Shown: piece by piece, positions 12,302 through 23,628 of the stretch
Layout of the letters: every line of letters starts with the position of its first letter
Numbering within the stretch: the first letter of the stretch is position 1
Assembly: GCA_027257055.1 (NCBI GenBank)
Contig: JAPVLO010000182.1
Location: 3,782,001 to 3,846,000, forward strand
Direction of reading: 5' to 3'
DNA from: Cephalopachus bancanus
Taxonomy: Eukaryota > Chordata > Mammalia > Primates > Tarsiidae
DNA length: 64,000 nucleotides
Notes under the pieces: model-generated
The model's database searches: none
What the model was told of the DNA's origin: nothing
What the model saw: the letters and a program-made list of their open reading frames with translations, nothing else
Made by a program: the position numbers and the translations under genes

Positions 12302-12592
12302 GTTTTTTTTTTTGAGTTGGAGTCTCACTGTCACCCAGGCTGGAGTGCAGTGACACATTCATGGCCACCACAGCCTCAAACTGCTGGGCTCAGGTGATCC
12401 TTCCACCTCAGCCTTCCAAGTAGCTGGAACAACAAGTGTGCACCACCACGCCCAGCTAATTTTTTTATTTATTGTAGAGACAAGGTCTTGCCAAGTTGCC
12501 CAGGTTGGTCTTGAACTCGTGGGCTCATCCAGTCTTCTCACCTCTGCCTCCCAAAATGCTGGGATTACCCAGCGTGAGCCACCATGCCCGGC
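12302..12592 (-). mobile_element. Alu, antisense, intermediate type
   Basis: Dimer from poly-T to CATGCCCGGC. TSD GAAAAGCACT (12277-12286) / GAAAAGTACT (12594-12603). Confidence 0.9.
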
Positions 12593-13387
12593 CGAAAAGT
12601 ACTGTTTATATTAAAATTAAAGTAGATTCTAGGCTCAGAGACCTAGTTTTCTCCTGCACAAATGTCACTTGAAAGTCACATAGGACACGAGGCAGGGTTT
12701 TGTCGCATAGAGTTGCCCCAGATACGATTTTACATCTATTGTTGCTTTTAGTCCATGAAATACCCGCCCCTCCCCAAAGCAGTGTGCCCCTCACCCCCCA
12801 AGACCTGCCTGTGATTGGCTACCCTGTTGAGAACCAGGGGCTCAAAGAGGGCGTGGCCATGTGGGAGCTGAAGGGCATCAAGGATGGAAGACGGCCTGGC
12901 CCGCAGGTTCTGCCGGCCGTCCCGGCAGCTCTCCCAGTCTCAGCTGACTAGCTTCCTTTCGCTTGAAAGGTCTCTCCCACCCCTGCCACTGGCCGCCTCC
13001 GTCCCTGGCATCACGCCAGGTGTATTTAATAAAGAGCAGCATGTTCTTCCTTCCCCTCCCCCACCCCCTCACGTCCCATCTCCTCTCACTTGCCACCCCG
13101 GGCTGCGGCTCACACCACCACACAGAAACTGCTCGCTCTAGGCTTACTGGCAGCTCCCTCACCACCACACCTGAGGCTCCTCAACTGCGAGCGCGTCAGA
13201 ATCCCTTGGAGGGTCCGTGGAGCCGCAGGCCGCACCCACCCTCCGCAGTGCTGCTGGCTCAGTGGGCTCGGATAAGTTCCCAGGCGATGCTGATCTGTAG
13301 CTCCATGGATCCCACCCTGAGGGCCATGAGTGGTCGGGATCGAGTTCGAGCTCCAGACCTGCTGCAGTGTTGCCAAACTTCATTCTT

Positions 13388-13684
13388 TCTTTTTTATTTG
13401 AGTCAGAGTCTCATTTGCCTAGATTGGAGTGCAGGGGCATGATCATAGCTGACTACAGCCTCCACCTCCTGGGCTCAGGTGATCCTTCTGCCTCAACCTC
13501 CTAAGTAGCTAGGACTACAGGCGTGTGTGCCACTATGCCCGGCTGACTTTTTAATTTCTGTTTTTTGTAGCGATGGGATCTCACTAGGTTGCCCAGGCTG
13601 GTCTCGAACTCCTGGACTCAAGCAATCTTCCTACCTCGGCCTCCCAGAGTGCTGGGATTATAAGCATGAGCCACTGCGCCCGGC
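13388..13684 (-). mobile_element. Old Alu, antisense
   Basis: AluJ-like dimer, with GTCAGAGTCTCATTTGCC in the right arm and GAGCCACTGCGCCCGGC at the 5' end. Confidence 0.9.
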
Positions 13685-13953
13685 TCGAGCTTACTTTCTC
13701 TCCCCACACCCAACCACTTGCTCTTCCCTCACTACAGTGGGCAGGGACGTTCCTCTTCTCCTCAGCCTGTTGATTCATTTGTAGCTCAGAGGCACATACT
13801 TTTTGAAATCGGAAACAATTGCCCCTCCCCTTTAAAAAAATTCACATATTTATTCAACCAGCCATGTATTAATTTGTTTAGCAATGATTGGGTCACAGCC
13901 CCCCCCCTTCTGATGCTTTTGTGGGAGAGAAAACCTTTAAAAAGTTACTTTCA

Positions 13954-14224
<271 letters not shown>

Positions 14225-14510
14225 TCAGTCCAAGGCACCATGTAACAGTGCTGCGGTAGAGCTTAAGGGAATCCTTTATTGAAGAAATGAATGAGTTTTG
14301 AGTGAGGGATGAGGGTGGGGTAGGCTGACTGGTGGTGCTGCTGCCGCTGTTTTCTGCTGCCAGGTTCCTCCTCTGGTGCTTCTCCTCTTGGAACCGCCCG
14401 TCCTGGCTTGTCACACAACAGCCTCTCCTACAGTGTGAAAGACGCTCCCAAGTTTGATCTGAAGGCTGGGGAGGAAACCCTTCAGTTGCAGAAAGAAAGG
14501 GCCATTCCTG

Positions 14511-14800
14511 GGCTGGGCATGGTGGCTCATGTGAGTAATCCCAGCACTTTGGGAAGCAGAGGCCAGAGGATTGCCTGAGTCCAGGGGTTCAAGACCAGCC
14601 TGGGCCACTTGGCGAGAGCTCATCTCTACAATAAATAAAAAAAAATTAGCCGGGTGTGGTGGCGCGCGCCTGTAATTCTGGCTACTCGGAAGGCTGAGGC
14701 GGAAGGATGGCCGGAGCCCAGCGGGTCGAGGCTGCGGGGGCCGGGAGCGGCCGCTGCACTCCAGGCTGGGCGACGGAGGGAGACTCGCACTCAACAAAAG
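14511..14800 (+). mobile_element. Alu, sense, intermediate type
   Basis: Left arm carries GGGGTTCAAGACC, an intermediate between the old and young B-box regions. TSD AGAAAGGGCCATTCCTG (14494-14510) and AGAAAGGGCCGTTCCTG (14801-14817), 16 of 17 identical. Confidence 0.93.
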
Positions 14801-15244
14801 AGAAAGGGCCGTTCCTGCAAATGAGGCTGGGGCGGGGGGCGGGGGGCGGGTGTGTGGCAGGCAGCCACCGAGGAGTGGCCGCTGCTGGGAGCCAAGTCAG
14901 CTCTCTCAGGCCCTTCTTGCTCCTGCTGATTCGTTGTTGGGGATCAGCCAAGTCTCAGTCTTCTCTGTCCCCTCTGCACTCGTTGCCTCCCAAAGCCCAT
15001 TCAGTCCCACAGCCGAGCCCAGCGTTTCTCAGGCTTTAAGCTCCACATGCCTCACCTGGGTGTCCTGTTCCAGCGCAGGTTCTGGTGTCGTGGGCCTGGG
15101 GTGGCGCCTGGGAGTCTGCACTTCTACCACGCTCCCAATCGATGCTCAAGCTGCTGGTTCACAGACAGCACTTTTAGCGGGAAGGATCGCTTGACAGTTC
15201 CCAAACCAAATGCTGAGCTTTGAACCTGGGCCCAGCACAGAAAC

Positions 15245-15400
15245 CAAAGAGGAATGGGAATAACTAAAACGGAGGGAGTGGTTCTTAGGTGCCAGGACCT
15301 GTGCTCAACTCTTTTTGTAGACTACTGCTTATAGTCTGCGCAACATCCTGGTGGAGTAGACACACAATGTCATCGTCCTCACTTGTCGTCGAAAACACCG
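15245..15400 (-). mobile_element. MIR or L2 remnant, antisense
   Basis: TTCTTAGGTGCCAGGACCTG followed by a TGGAGTAGACACACAATGTC block resembles an eroded antisense MIR. Confidence 0.45.
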
Positions 15401-15797
15401 GTGGTCCTCTGGCTGCTGGGCCCTCCTGGTTGTGGAGGAAGGTGAGGCCCACGGGGGCACGCTGCCCAGGGCCATGCTGTGGCAGAACGTGGGAGCATTT
15501 CCTGATGAGAGGCAGAGGCTCCGGTCTCCCCTGGGTTTCGAGAATGGTCCTCTCTGCCCCTGAGATATAGGAGGAAAGCCAGAGCACAGAATAGGAGCTG
15601 ACCCTGTGCTTACCTGTCAGACCTACACCACATTTAAAAAATGCCTCTCTTTCAAGCTTCTCCCCACGTCACAATATTTTGACACAGGAAGGGAAAAAGG
15701 ATGGAGATGCTTTGAAACATTTCTCTTCCTTGGTTTCTTGTCCTCAGACCATGTGACCGAACTGAAGTTTGGGCCTAGGATTTCAGTTTAACTTATG

Positions 15798-15976
15798 CAG
15801 TTACTATAGCAATTGAGGTTTCCTTAGTAACAGCTGCAAAAATAATCTGGCCCCCATTAATAATACATTTTAAAGCTCTTTCTACTCCACACTGAACAGC
15901 CCAGTTTTTTTTTTTGGCCAAGAACCAGATAATTCAGGTGGTGTCATTTGCACCGATATGGAGATCATTTGCATGC
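15798..15976. promoter_or_regulatory. Candidate enhancer: paired RFX-like sites and an octamer
   Basis: Two imperfect X-box palindromes lie four bases apart: GTTACTATAGCAAT (15800-15813) and GTTTCCTTAGTAAC (15818-15831). A perfect POU octamer, ATTTGCAT, is at 15967-15974. The stretch is repeat-free and AT-balanced in a repeat-rich intron. Regulatory function is inference only. Confidence 0.3.
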
Positions 15977-17089
15977 GGTGAATTGGGTTGGAAAGGCATG
16001 AAAAGGGAGCCGGTTGTTGCAAGTATTATAGGAATCCAGTCTGAAAAGTCGGCTGGTGAGCGAATGCAAATCTAGCTTCCAGCGCCCAGGAGCTTAAGGG
16101 TAAGCCCTTCCTTCTGCTTGTGCCCTGAAGGACTTTCACTCTCTGCGTTCCAAGAAGGGAGAAGGCAGAAGACTGGCCTTGTAAACAGAACAGATGAACC
16201 CCAAAGGGGTGGGGGCGAGGCACATGGGATTTCTCTAGCAGGGGTGCGGGGCGTGCTCTCGGCGGCCTGAGAAGGTCTGTGCGTGTGTGCCTTCAGCAGT
16301 TCGTCCCGAAGAGAGCGGCTGATGTGTCGCTGGGCATTCGTCTGCGCATGACCAGAGAGACCAGGTGGCAGTCTGTGGCTTTCAAAAGTTTAGCTCCTTT
16401 GACGACTGGGACTCAGACCTGGACGCCACCTTGGCAAACCAAGCTGAGGCCAGGGTCCCAGCCAGTGGGCTCGGTCCTGCTGCCAAATGCAGTTCCTGGG
16501 CCTGACTGGCCTTGAGAGACAAGAGCCTGGCCAGCAGGGTGCCGGAGACTGGCCAGGCACACTTGCCCCGCTCCCTGCCCGCTGGGAAGGCCGACCGGGA
16601 GGAGGCCCGGGACCTCGTCCCGTGTGGAGTCTGTACCTCCCCTCGGTTTCTTTCTCACTTGGCAAGCGGCCTGGTTCCTGCGGCCGAAAAACTAAGTGTG
16701 AAGAGGAGGGGTGGAACGATGCTTGTACTCTCAGTTCCCCAAGAGGAATTTAGGATTTTTTTCCTTTTTTTTTATTTTTAGGAGGGGAAGAGGGGGGTAG
16801 GGAATACAGAGCCAGGTAGAATGATGGTGGAGTGGGTGAGCTCGCAAATCACCGTCCTCAGATGAATTTCGTTTGGTCTTGGCTTCCTGCCGCTGGCAAG
16901 ATGAGCCTCACCATTAATTAGCGCTGGGACAGCACTCTACACACCGCCTGGCCTTCTTTGTAGGAGCAGGACCGTCGGGGAGGGGACGACTGGAGCTGGT
17001 TCTGTCTTCTCGGCCTTCTATTTCTCTCCCCCAGGAAGGCCCGCCACCCCAGCGTCCACTAGTTACCTGCCACACGTGTCTCCGTGCTC

Positions 17090-17330
17090 TCGTTCACTCA
17101 CCTGCCCGCTCCCTTATTGCAGCAAACGCTGAGGGAGTACATCGCGAAGCCCAGGCGCGGTGCTGGGCCCTGCGGGTGCAGGGACGGGACCGTCTGACCA
17201 CGCAGTACGCTGCATAGGACCGAACTCTGCCTTGTTCTCGAGGGCATCCCAGCGCTTAGCCTCCCGTGGGAACAGTGGCTGGTGGCGTGGAGAACACCGG
17301 GTCTCCGCTCTGGGGAAACTCACAGTTTGG
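17090..17330 (-). mobile_element. L2/MIR3-like remnant
   Basis: CTCACCTGCCCGCTCCCTTA followed by ACGCTGAGGGAGTACATCGC and GGTGCTGGGCCCTGCGGG resembles the antisense L2 3' end, heavily GC-shifted. Confidence 0.4.
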
Positions 17331-17633
17331 GGTGGAAGAGAAGATGTGAGGAGAGCCAGCCTGGAGATGGAGGAGAAAGGGCGTCCAGCCCCGTGGGTGG
17401 GAATGAGGGGTGAGTGAGAGAGGGGGCAGACCCGGAGGCAACGGGGGGACAGGCAGAGAGACAGCCAGGGTGGAGACCGCAGCTCGGGGAGGCAGCACTG
17501 GGGGGTGGAGGGTGCTCGCGGGCGAGTTGCGGCAGATGAGGCCGGACTCGCGGGGAGGGCTGGGTCCGGGGGGGACTTTGAGCTGTGAGCTCAAAGTCAA
17601 ACTGTCTCTAGGCAGTGGAGAGCCATTGAACTT

Positions 17634-17730
17634 AAATATATGTATTAATTATATATAAATATGTTACATATTAATTTTAGCTGAAGGATATATATTACTA
17701 TGTATATATGTAAATATATAAACATGTATG
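17634..17730. repeat. AT-rich low-complexity tract
   Basis: TATATA and TGTATATATG runs, about 97 bp, just before an Alu. Confidence 0.85.
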
Positions 17731-17780
17731 TGTGGCTTTCCTTCTTTTTGTCAGGAAAATCCATGTTTATTTTACTGTAT

Positions 17781-18060
17781 TTGTTTTGAGACAGTCTCAC
17801 TCTGACACGCAGGCTGGAATGCAGTGGCTCGGTCCCAGATCCCCACAGGCTCGACTTCTGGGCTTCAGTGATCCTCCCACCCCCGTCTCCCCAGTGGCTG
17901 GGACTACAGGCACAAGCCACCACGCCTGGCTCATTTTTCGATGTTTTTGTAGAGATAAGTTCCCACTGCGTTGCCTAGTCTGAAGCTCCCGGGCTCGAGC
18001 GATTTTCCCAACTGGCCTCCCAGAGTGCTGGGATGACGGGCGTGAGCCACCGCGCCTAGC
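17781..18060 (-). mobile_element. Old Alu, antisense
   Basis: AluJ-like dimer starting GTTTTGAGACAGTCTC and ending GCCACCGCGCCTAGC. It lies about 300 bp before an exon. Confidence 0.88.
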
Positions 18061-18365
18061 CCATTGAGCTTCGTAAGTGGAGACAGGATAGGAGCATATT
18101 TCCATTTTCGCTGAATCGCCCTTGAGGACCCGTGAGGGCCAAGTCAGGGGTGTGGAAGGCGGGAGAGATGGGGAGGACGTCTGGGGGTGACGTAGGCTCC
18201 ATGCTGCTCTCTCCACAGTGAGCCACGATTGGGAGGTCAATGCCAAGGCCTCCAGGAGTGGTGCAGGGTGAAAGCAGGCCCGGAGCCTGGGCGTGAGATT
18301 GGGGACGGGGCCGCGTTTCCAGGTGTCTGGGCCATCTCTGCCGCACGGTTCCCTTGTCTCCGCAG

Positions 18366-18776
18366 TGACAAAGCTGCAGGTGAGCAAGTCGAAGAGGACG
18401 CTCACCCTGGTGGAAAGCAGGCCCATTCAGCTGAACTGCTCGGTCAAGTCTCAGACCAGCCAGAACTCCCACTTCGCCGTGCTGTGGTACGTCCACAAGC
18501 CCTCGGACGCTGACGGCAAGCTCATCCTCAAAACCACACACAACTCCGCCTTCGAGTACGGCACCTACGCCGAGGAGGAGGGCCTGCGGCCCAGGCTGCA
18601 GTTCGAGAGGCACGCGTCCGGTGGCCTGTTCAGCCTCACCGTCCAGAGAGCCGAGGTCAGCGACAGCGGCAGTTACTACTGCCACGTGGAGGAGTGGCTG
18701 CTGAGTCCCAACTACGCCTGGTACAAGCTGGCAGAGGAGGTCTCGGGGCGCACAGAAGTCACAGTGAAGCAGCCAG
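18366..18776 (+). CDS. IGSF3: IGSF3 exon encoding Ig-like domain 6
   Basis: The exon follows TCTCCGCAG (ends 18365) and precedes GTGAGG at 18777. It is 411 bases long and phase 1 at both ends; the boundary codons read valine (G|TG) and aspartate (G|AC). It encodes VTKLQVSKSKRTLTLVE and continues with LNCSV (first Ig cysteine, with an NCS sequon), VLWYV (core tryptophan) and YYCHVEEWLL (second cysteine plus EWI-type motif). An open antisense frame of about 270 codons overlaps it, but it is a by-product of GC-rich codon use. Confidence 0.97.
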
Positions 18777-19084
18777 GTGAGGACGGAGGGGCGGCGGCCC
18801 TGGGCCAGCAGGCCGATGCAGAGCCTGCCAGTGGAGAAGGCGGGGCTCTGGGGGGCCGGCGTGGTGAGGCCGTCGGCGGGTGGCACGCGGGGTGTGCGTC
18901 TGGGCCCACGGTGGGTCCTTCCGCTTCACCAGCCATGGGTCCCGATACTGACAGCAGACTCAGACGCTTCCGTGACTCTGCTTTTACGGACACCTCTTCA
19001 CCAAGGAGTGGCCTGGGAGGACCGTTGTGGTTGGCAGTGTGTCACAAGGCAGGATCCATGGCAGCTTCTGAATCTCTTTCTGGG

Positions 19085-19885
19085 TTGGCCGTGTCTACCC
19101 AGGTCTCCGGCCACCCCCTGCTCCCACCCAGAATTCCTGCCTCGAAGGCATCTTCCGGTTTTCTTCCCCCTCCCTCCTTCCTTCCCTCCCCTCCCTCCTC
19201 AGACAAGCCCTTTCTGTCTCCACACTGAAGCGCCCCGGACCCTCTTAGACCCTGGGGTGCAGCCCTTGGTCAGACAGGCGGTGTCCTGCCTCTGCCAGCC
19301 CTTCCAGGGAGAGAGAGCCACTCACAAGCCAAGCTCCACCTTCCCATGATTTCCGTTTCTGGATCTGCCTCGGGCACAGCCCAGATAGATTTGGGTCCTT
19401 TCTTTTCAAGTGCACAGTGGCTGTGCACCTCTCAGCGCCCCCTTTCCCTTGCTAAAGGTTTCCGCTTCTCTTTACGGAACGTGACCTTGGGGCCCGTGTG
19501 GCCTTGGGGCCCGCTCATCCCTCCTTCCTACACGCCCTCCCACTGGCTGTTGTCACTGGCTGTCCTTTCTGATGGGCTGTGGGGGTGCTGTGTTGCAACC
19601 CCGGGTCTCTGCCTAGGCTTTGGCTTGTGCTGTTCTCTCTGCGTGGAATGTGCCTCTCCTGCTGCTTCTCTCCTGTCTTTATCCAAACCATCCCCGAGAC
19701 GCCACTCAGCATCACCTCCAGGAAGCATGCCCTGATTTCGCTCATATCGGCAGGGGTCCCTGTAAAACAGGCAGTGTAATAATTGTTTGCATTTCTCTGC
19801 ACTACACTGTAAGCACTTTGTCGACAGGGCCGTGTCTTACATTCTCAGCCACTGCCATGGCACCCTAATAAATGCTGGCTGAATA
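19085..19885 (+). mobile_element. L2 3'-end remnant
   Basis: CTTGTGCTGTTCTCTCTGCG, CACTGTAAGCACTTTGTCGA, CAGGGCCGTGTCTTAC and CCCTAATAAATGCTGGCTGA are in the order expected at the 3' end of L2. The 5' limit is uncertain. Confidence 0.6.
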
Positions 19886-20119
19886 AGAAATCAAAGGTTG
19901 CTTTCCTTGATTACCCCAGAGCCTTGGTTCTCCTGGTTCTCTGAGCCTGGAACAGGTTAGCCTGGAACTGGTTTATCTCGCTTTTCCTCACAAGGGCATT
20001 TTGACTTCACTATGGCTCCCTTGTCACGTTGCAGCCTCTTTCCCCGTCCCCTTGACAGCACACATCACCGCTGGCATTCTGATTTCTTACTTACACATAT
20101 GCAGGTAATTATGAAGCAC

Positions 20120-20275
20120 TTATTCATATTTATGCTTACAGTCCATGTATTCAGTCCCTGTGTATTTCTTATTCATTATTTCTGCTGTGTGTTCGGATGC
20201 ATGGATGTCGGTCATCATTCTCTTCCCTTAGAACTGAAGCTTCCTGGGTGAGCGCAGGGTCTTGGGTTTCTTTGG
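20120..20275 (+). mobile_element. L2-like fragment
   Basis: TTAGAACTGAAGCTTCCTGG and GAGCGCAGGGTCTTG resemble the L2 tail that reads 'TAGAATGTAAGCTCC...GGGCAGGGA'. Confidence 0.4.
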
Positions 20276-21470
20276 CTTGTCTCCCGGGAGGCCCCAAGAA
20301 ATGTTTGCCAGCCAGTGGGACCAGCAACAGAGCCCCAGGCGTGTGGCATGGCCCCTGCTGAGTGCAGTGGGGCTGTTCCCCTCTCTTCCCGAGGACGTCG
20401 GATTTCCAAGGACCCTCAGTGCATTCTCTACTAACCCCGCTGCTGGGGCCCCAGTCAGGAAGCTCCGGCTTGAAGCGATTCCTGTTGGCATTTCCAGTGA
20501 TCTGCGTCCTGACTTCAGGCCAGTCCCTGGGGCTTCTGAAAGCCGGAGGTTGTCATGAGGCTCCCGGTGTTCTTTCAGTTCCTCTTTTTCGTGCTGTTTT
20601 CAGTTCTGATTCGTTTCTCTACTTGGAGAATGTGGCCGCCCCCACCTTTCTGAGTTTCCTCTCTACTCATCACCTTCCTTTCTCTGTCCTCATTTGTACT
20701 GAAACCAAGAGTTGAGGGGATTCCCCCCGCTCCCCCACTACTGTCAAGCTCAGTGGGACACTGCAAAACCTCGGTGAGGGCGCCTGTCAACACCTTTAGT
20801 GAAATCTCTGTTATGGCCGACATTAACACCATGAACAGAAAGCTCACAGAACACTGATTCTAATAGCTTTCCCCTTTTCAGGTGAGATCTTTGCTTTGTA
20901 TCCGTTTCTGTCTTTTCTGGGTTTTTTTTTTTTTTGCTGTCTCTAGTTTTACTCTTTGCTTTTCCTGATATGAAAGCATACACTCACAGAGCTTTTGAAA
21001 AATAAAAAAACAAAAAGCAGCCACAACAAAGAAAAGAATAATCTTTCATTCCAGAGATATATTTGAATGGGGGAAGCTGGTTGTTTAGAATATATTTTCT
21101 GGCATTTTTCTTATTTGTTTGACCTTTTAATTACAGGCATGATCAGGAGCATTGTCAAACAATCAGAGGGTGCTAAAGTGTAGAAAGTAAAGACCGAGAG
21201 TGCCGGTCTCCCTTCCTCGATGTCACTCAGAAGGATTGTCCCCGAAGTGCTGTTCATTTACAGTGTCAGAGCTCTTAGACCCCTCAAGTCCAGATAGGCT
21301 CACTGGGGCCCCCTGTGAAGTGACAGGCATGCCATCAGGGCACACCATCATGAATGACACCTGGAGGAGAATCTGGCTGGTCAAGTTTTCAGACCACTTA
21401 GAGTCATCAGAATCAATGTTTTCTTTACTGATGGCAGGTCAGTTCTGTTCCCACCTTGAGAGTGGACCCA

Positions 21471-21760
21471 GGCCGGGCTCGGTGGCTCAGCCTGTCATCC
21501 CAGCACTTTGGGAGGCCAAGGTGAGTGGATTGCCTGAGTCCAGGGGTTCGAGACCTGCCCAGGCAACTTGGCGAGACCTCGTCTCTACAATAAGTAAAAA
21601 ATTAGCTGGGCATGGTAGCGCGCGCCTGTAGTTCCACCTACCTGGAAGGCTGAGGCGGAAGGATCGCCAGAGCCCAGCAGGTCGAGGCTGCGGTGGCTGG
21701 GAGTGGCCACTGCCCTCCAGTCTGGGCGACAGAGTGAGACTCCAACTCAAAAAAAAAAAA
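21471..21760 (+). mobile_element. Young/intermediate Alu, sense
   Basis: Left arm has the derived GGCTCAGCCTG but keeps CCAGCACTTTGGG and CCAGGGGTTCGAG, so it sits between old and young types. TSD GAGAGTGGACCCA / GAGAATAGACCCA. Confidence 0.92.
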
Positions 21761-22294
21761 GAGAATAGACCCATGCGGGTTTTTAATAAGGAAAGTAGGA
21801 ACTGCAACTCTTTGGGCTAGCGTGGGGACATGATCAGCTAGGTTTCCTCTGCTGGTCTTTTGTGGTTGACAGACCAGCATGTCAGTGTTAAGAGTCTGCT
21901 GCTGCCTTGAGGGGCATTCTCCCCATACCCGGCCCTGTCGCCTCCCAGCCACTCTCCTCGCAGCCTACACCTCGTGGTCTCTTGTCCCTGGATGTGCCAT
22001 CTTCGACAGCTCACGCTTGTCCTTCCCTGAGCATCAGAACCGGTGAAGACTATGATCTGAGTCGGCTCTAACTGTGCACTCAGCTCTTTGAAACCCTGGT
22101 GCTCCAGACACATGATCAAGGAACTCGGGACATTCCGGGCACCATGTCTGAGACACGTTTCTGCTGATTGAATCTGGGCGGCTGTCCTTCCACATTCGGA
22201 AGGCGCCCGTTCCCCTTCCCCTTCCCTGGGAAGGGGTGTGTGCGCATTGCTCGTTGTCTTATGGCGGCTGACATCTCTTTCCTCACCATTCCAG

Positions 22295-22702
22295 ACAGCC
22301 GCCTGAAGCTCAGCCAGGCCCAGGGGAACCTGTCGGTTCTGGAGACGCGGCAGGTGCAGCTGGAGTGTGTGGTCCTGAACCGCACCAGTGGGGCCTCCCA
22401 GCTGGTGGTGGAGTGGTTTGTCTGGAAGCCCAACCAGCCCGAGCGGGAGACCGTGGCCTGCCTGAGCCGCGAGGCCACCTTCCACTACGGAGAGCAGGCG
22501 GCCAAGAACAACTTGAAGGGGCGGCTGCACCTGGAAAGCCCTTCCCCCGGCGTGTACCGGCTCTTCATCCAGAATGTGGCCGTGCAGGACAGTGGCACCT
22601 ACAGCTGCCGCGTGGAGGAGTGGCTACCCAGCCCCAGTGGCACATGGTACAAACGGGCGGAGGACACCGCTGGGCAGACGGCCGTGACAGTCATGCGACC
22701 CG
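22295..22702 (+). CDS. IGSF3: IGSF3 exon encoding Ig-like domain 7
   Basis: The exon follows ATTCCAG (ends 22294) and precedes GTGAGG at 22703. It is 408 bases long with phase 1 ends. It encodes DSRLKLSQAQGNLSVLETRQ, then LECVV (first Ig cysteine), two sequons (NLS and NRT), VEWFVW (core tryptophan) and YSCRVEEWLP (second cysteine and EW[IVL] motif). Human IGSF3 has HVEEWLP at this place as I recall, so the arginine before VEEW is a small lineage difference. The exon ends with VTVMRP and a split aspartate codon shared with the next exon. Confidence 0.97.
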
Positions 22703-22984
22703 GTGAGGGCTTCTTTCCCCAGCCTCTACTCCCCTTGGTGTTTCACCTTTAAGTATACTGTTTTATGTGTTGGAGGACATTAGTTAATCCGTTATTTGCA
22801 GTTAAATCTATGAGCATTTACATTATGCATTGGTATTCAACATTGTCTTCATTTTTTCTTCCCTTGAGAATGGAAAGTTGCACATCTGGCTTGCCCTAAG
22901 GTGATTTGATTTCTTAATTAGAATAAAATCTGGCAATTCATTATTCCCTATCACAGAATATTTCCTTTTCATAGACTACATTCA

Positions 22985-23264
22985 GGCCCTGCACAGTGGC
23001 TCATGTCTGTAATCCCAGCACTTTGGGAGGCTGGGGCAGGAGGATTGCTTGAGCCCAGGAGGTTGAGACCAGCCCGGGCAACATAGCAAGACCTTGTCTC
23101 TACAGAAAATAAAAAAATTAGCCAGGTGTGGTAGTGTGTGCCTGGAATCCTAGCGACTTGGGAAGCTGAGGTGGAAGGATCACCTGAACCCAGTGGTCAG
23201 CCATGATGGTGCCGCTGCACTCCAGCCTGGGTGACAGAGTGAACTCCTAACTCCAGAGAAAAAA
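22985..23264 (+). mobile_element. Old Alu, sense
   Basis: AluJ-like dimer with GCCCAGGAGGTTGAGACC. TSD TACATTCAG on both sides. Confidence 0.9.
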
Positions 23265-23354
23265 GGAATACATTCAGATTTGAACAAGTGGTGGGTATGA
23301 CAAAAATCTTGAAATCATAGCCATGTGACTCGGAATTTAAGCTTGTGTATTTTC

Positions 23355-23628
23355 TTTTTTTTTTTTGAGTTGGAGTCTCACTCTGTTGCCCAGACTGGAG
23401 TGCAGTGGCTGCTTCCGGCCACCGCAGCCTCGACCTGCTGGGCTCCGGCGATCCTTCTGTCTCCTTTCGGTCCAAGTAGCTGGAACTACAGGCACGCGCT
23501 ACCAACTTGGCTAATTTTTTGATTTATTGTAGAGATGAGGTCTCACCAAGTTGCCCAAGTGGGTCTCGCAATTCACTCACCTCAGCCTCCCAAGGCGTGG
23601 GATTACAGGCTGAGCCACTGAGCCCGGC
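23355..23628 (-). mobile_element. Young Alu, antisense
   Basis: Dimer with a small deletion in the left arm around the B box. The 16-bp TSD AAGCTTGTGTATTTTC is perfect at 23339-23354 and 23630-23645, which indicates a recent insertion. Confidence 0.95.

Larger units (their letters stand above)
18777..22294 (+). other. IGSF3: IGSF3 intron between Ig domains 6 and 7
   Basis: Bounded by GTGAGG and TTCCAG. It holds L2 remnants and one Alu. The stretches 18780-19080, 20260-21470 and 21765-22290 show nothing named, apart from a poly-T run near 20922-20935 and an A-rich run near 21000. Confidence 0.9.

Noticed and set aside
18056..18886. Long antisense open frames opposite the Ig exons (also near 21838-22530, 4649-5221 and 28608-29099)
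   Set aside because: They are mirror frames of GC-rich coding exons, with no splice logic or domain of their own.
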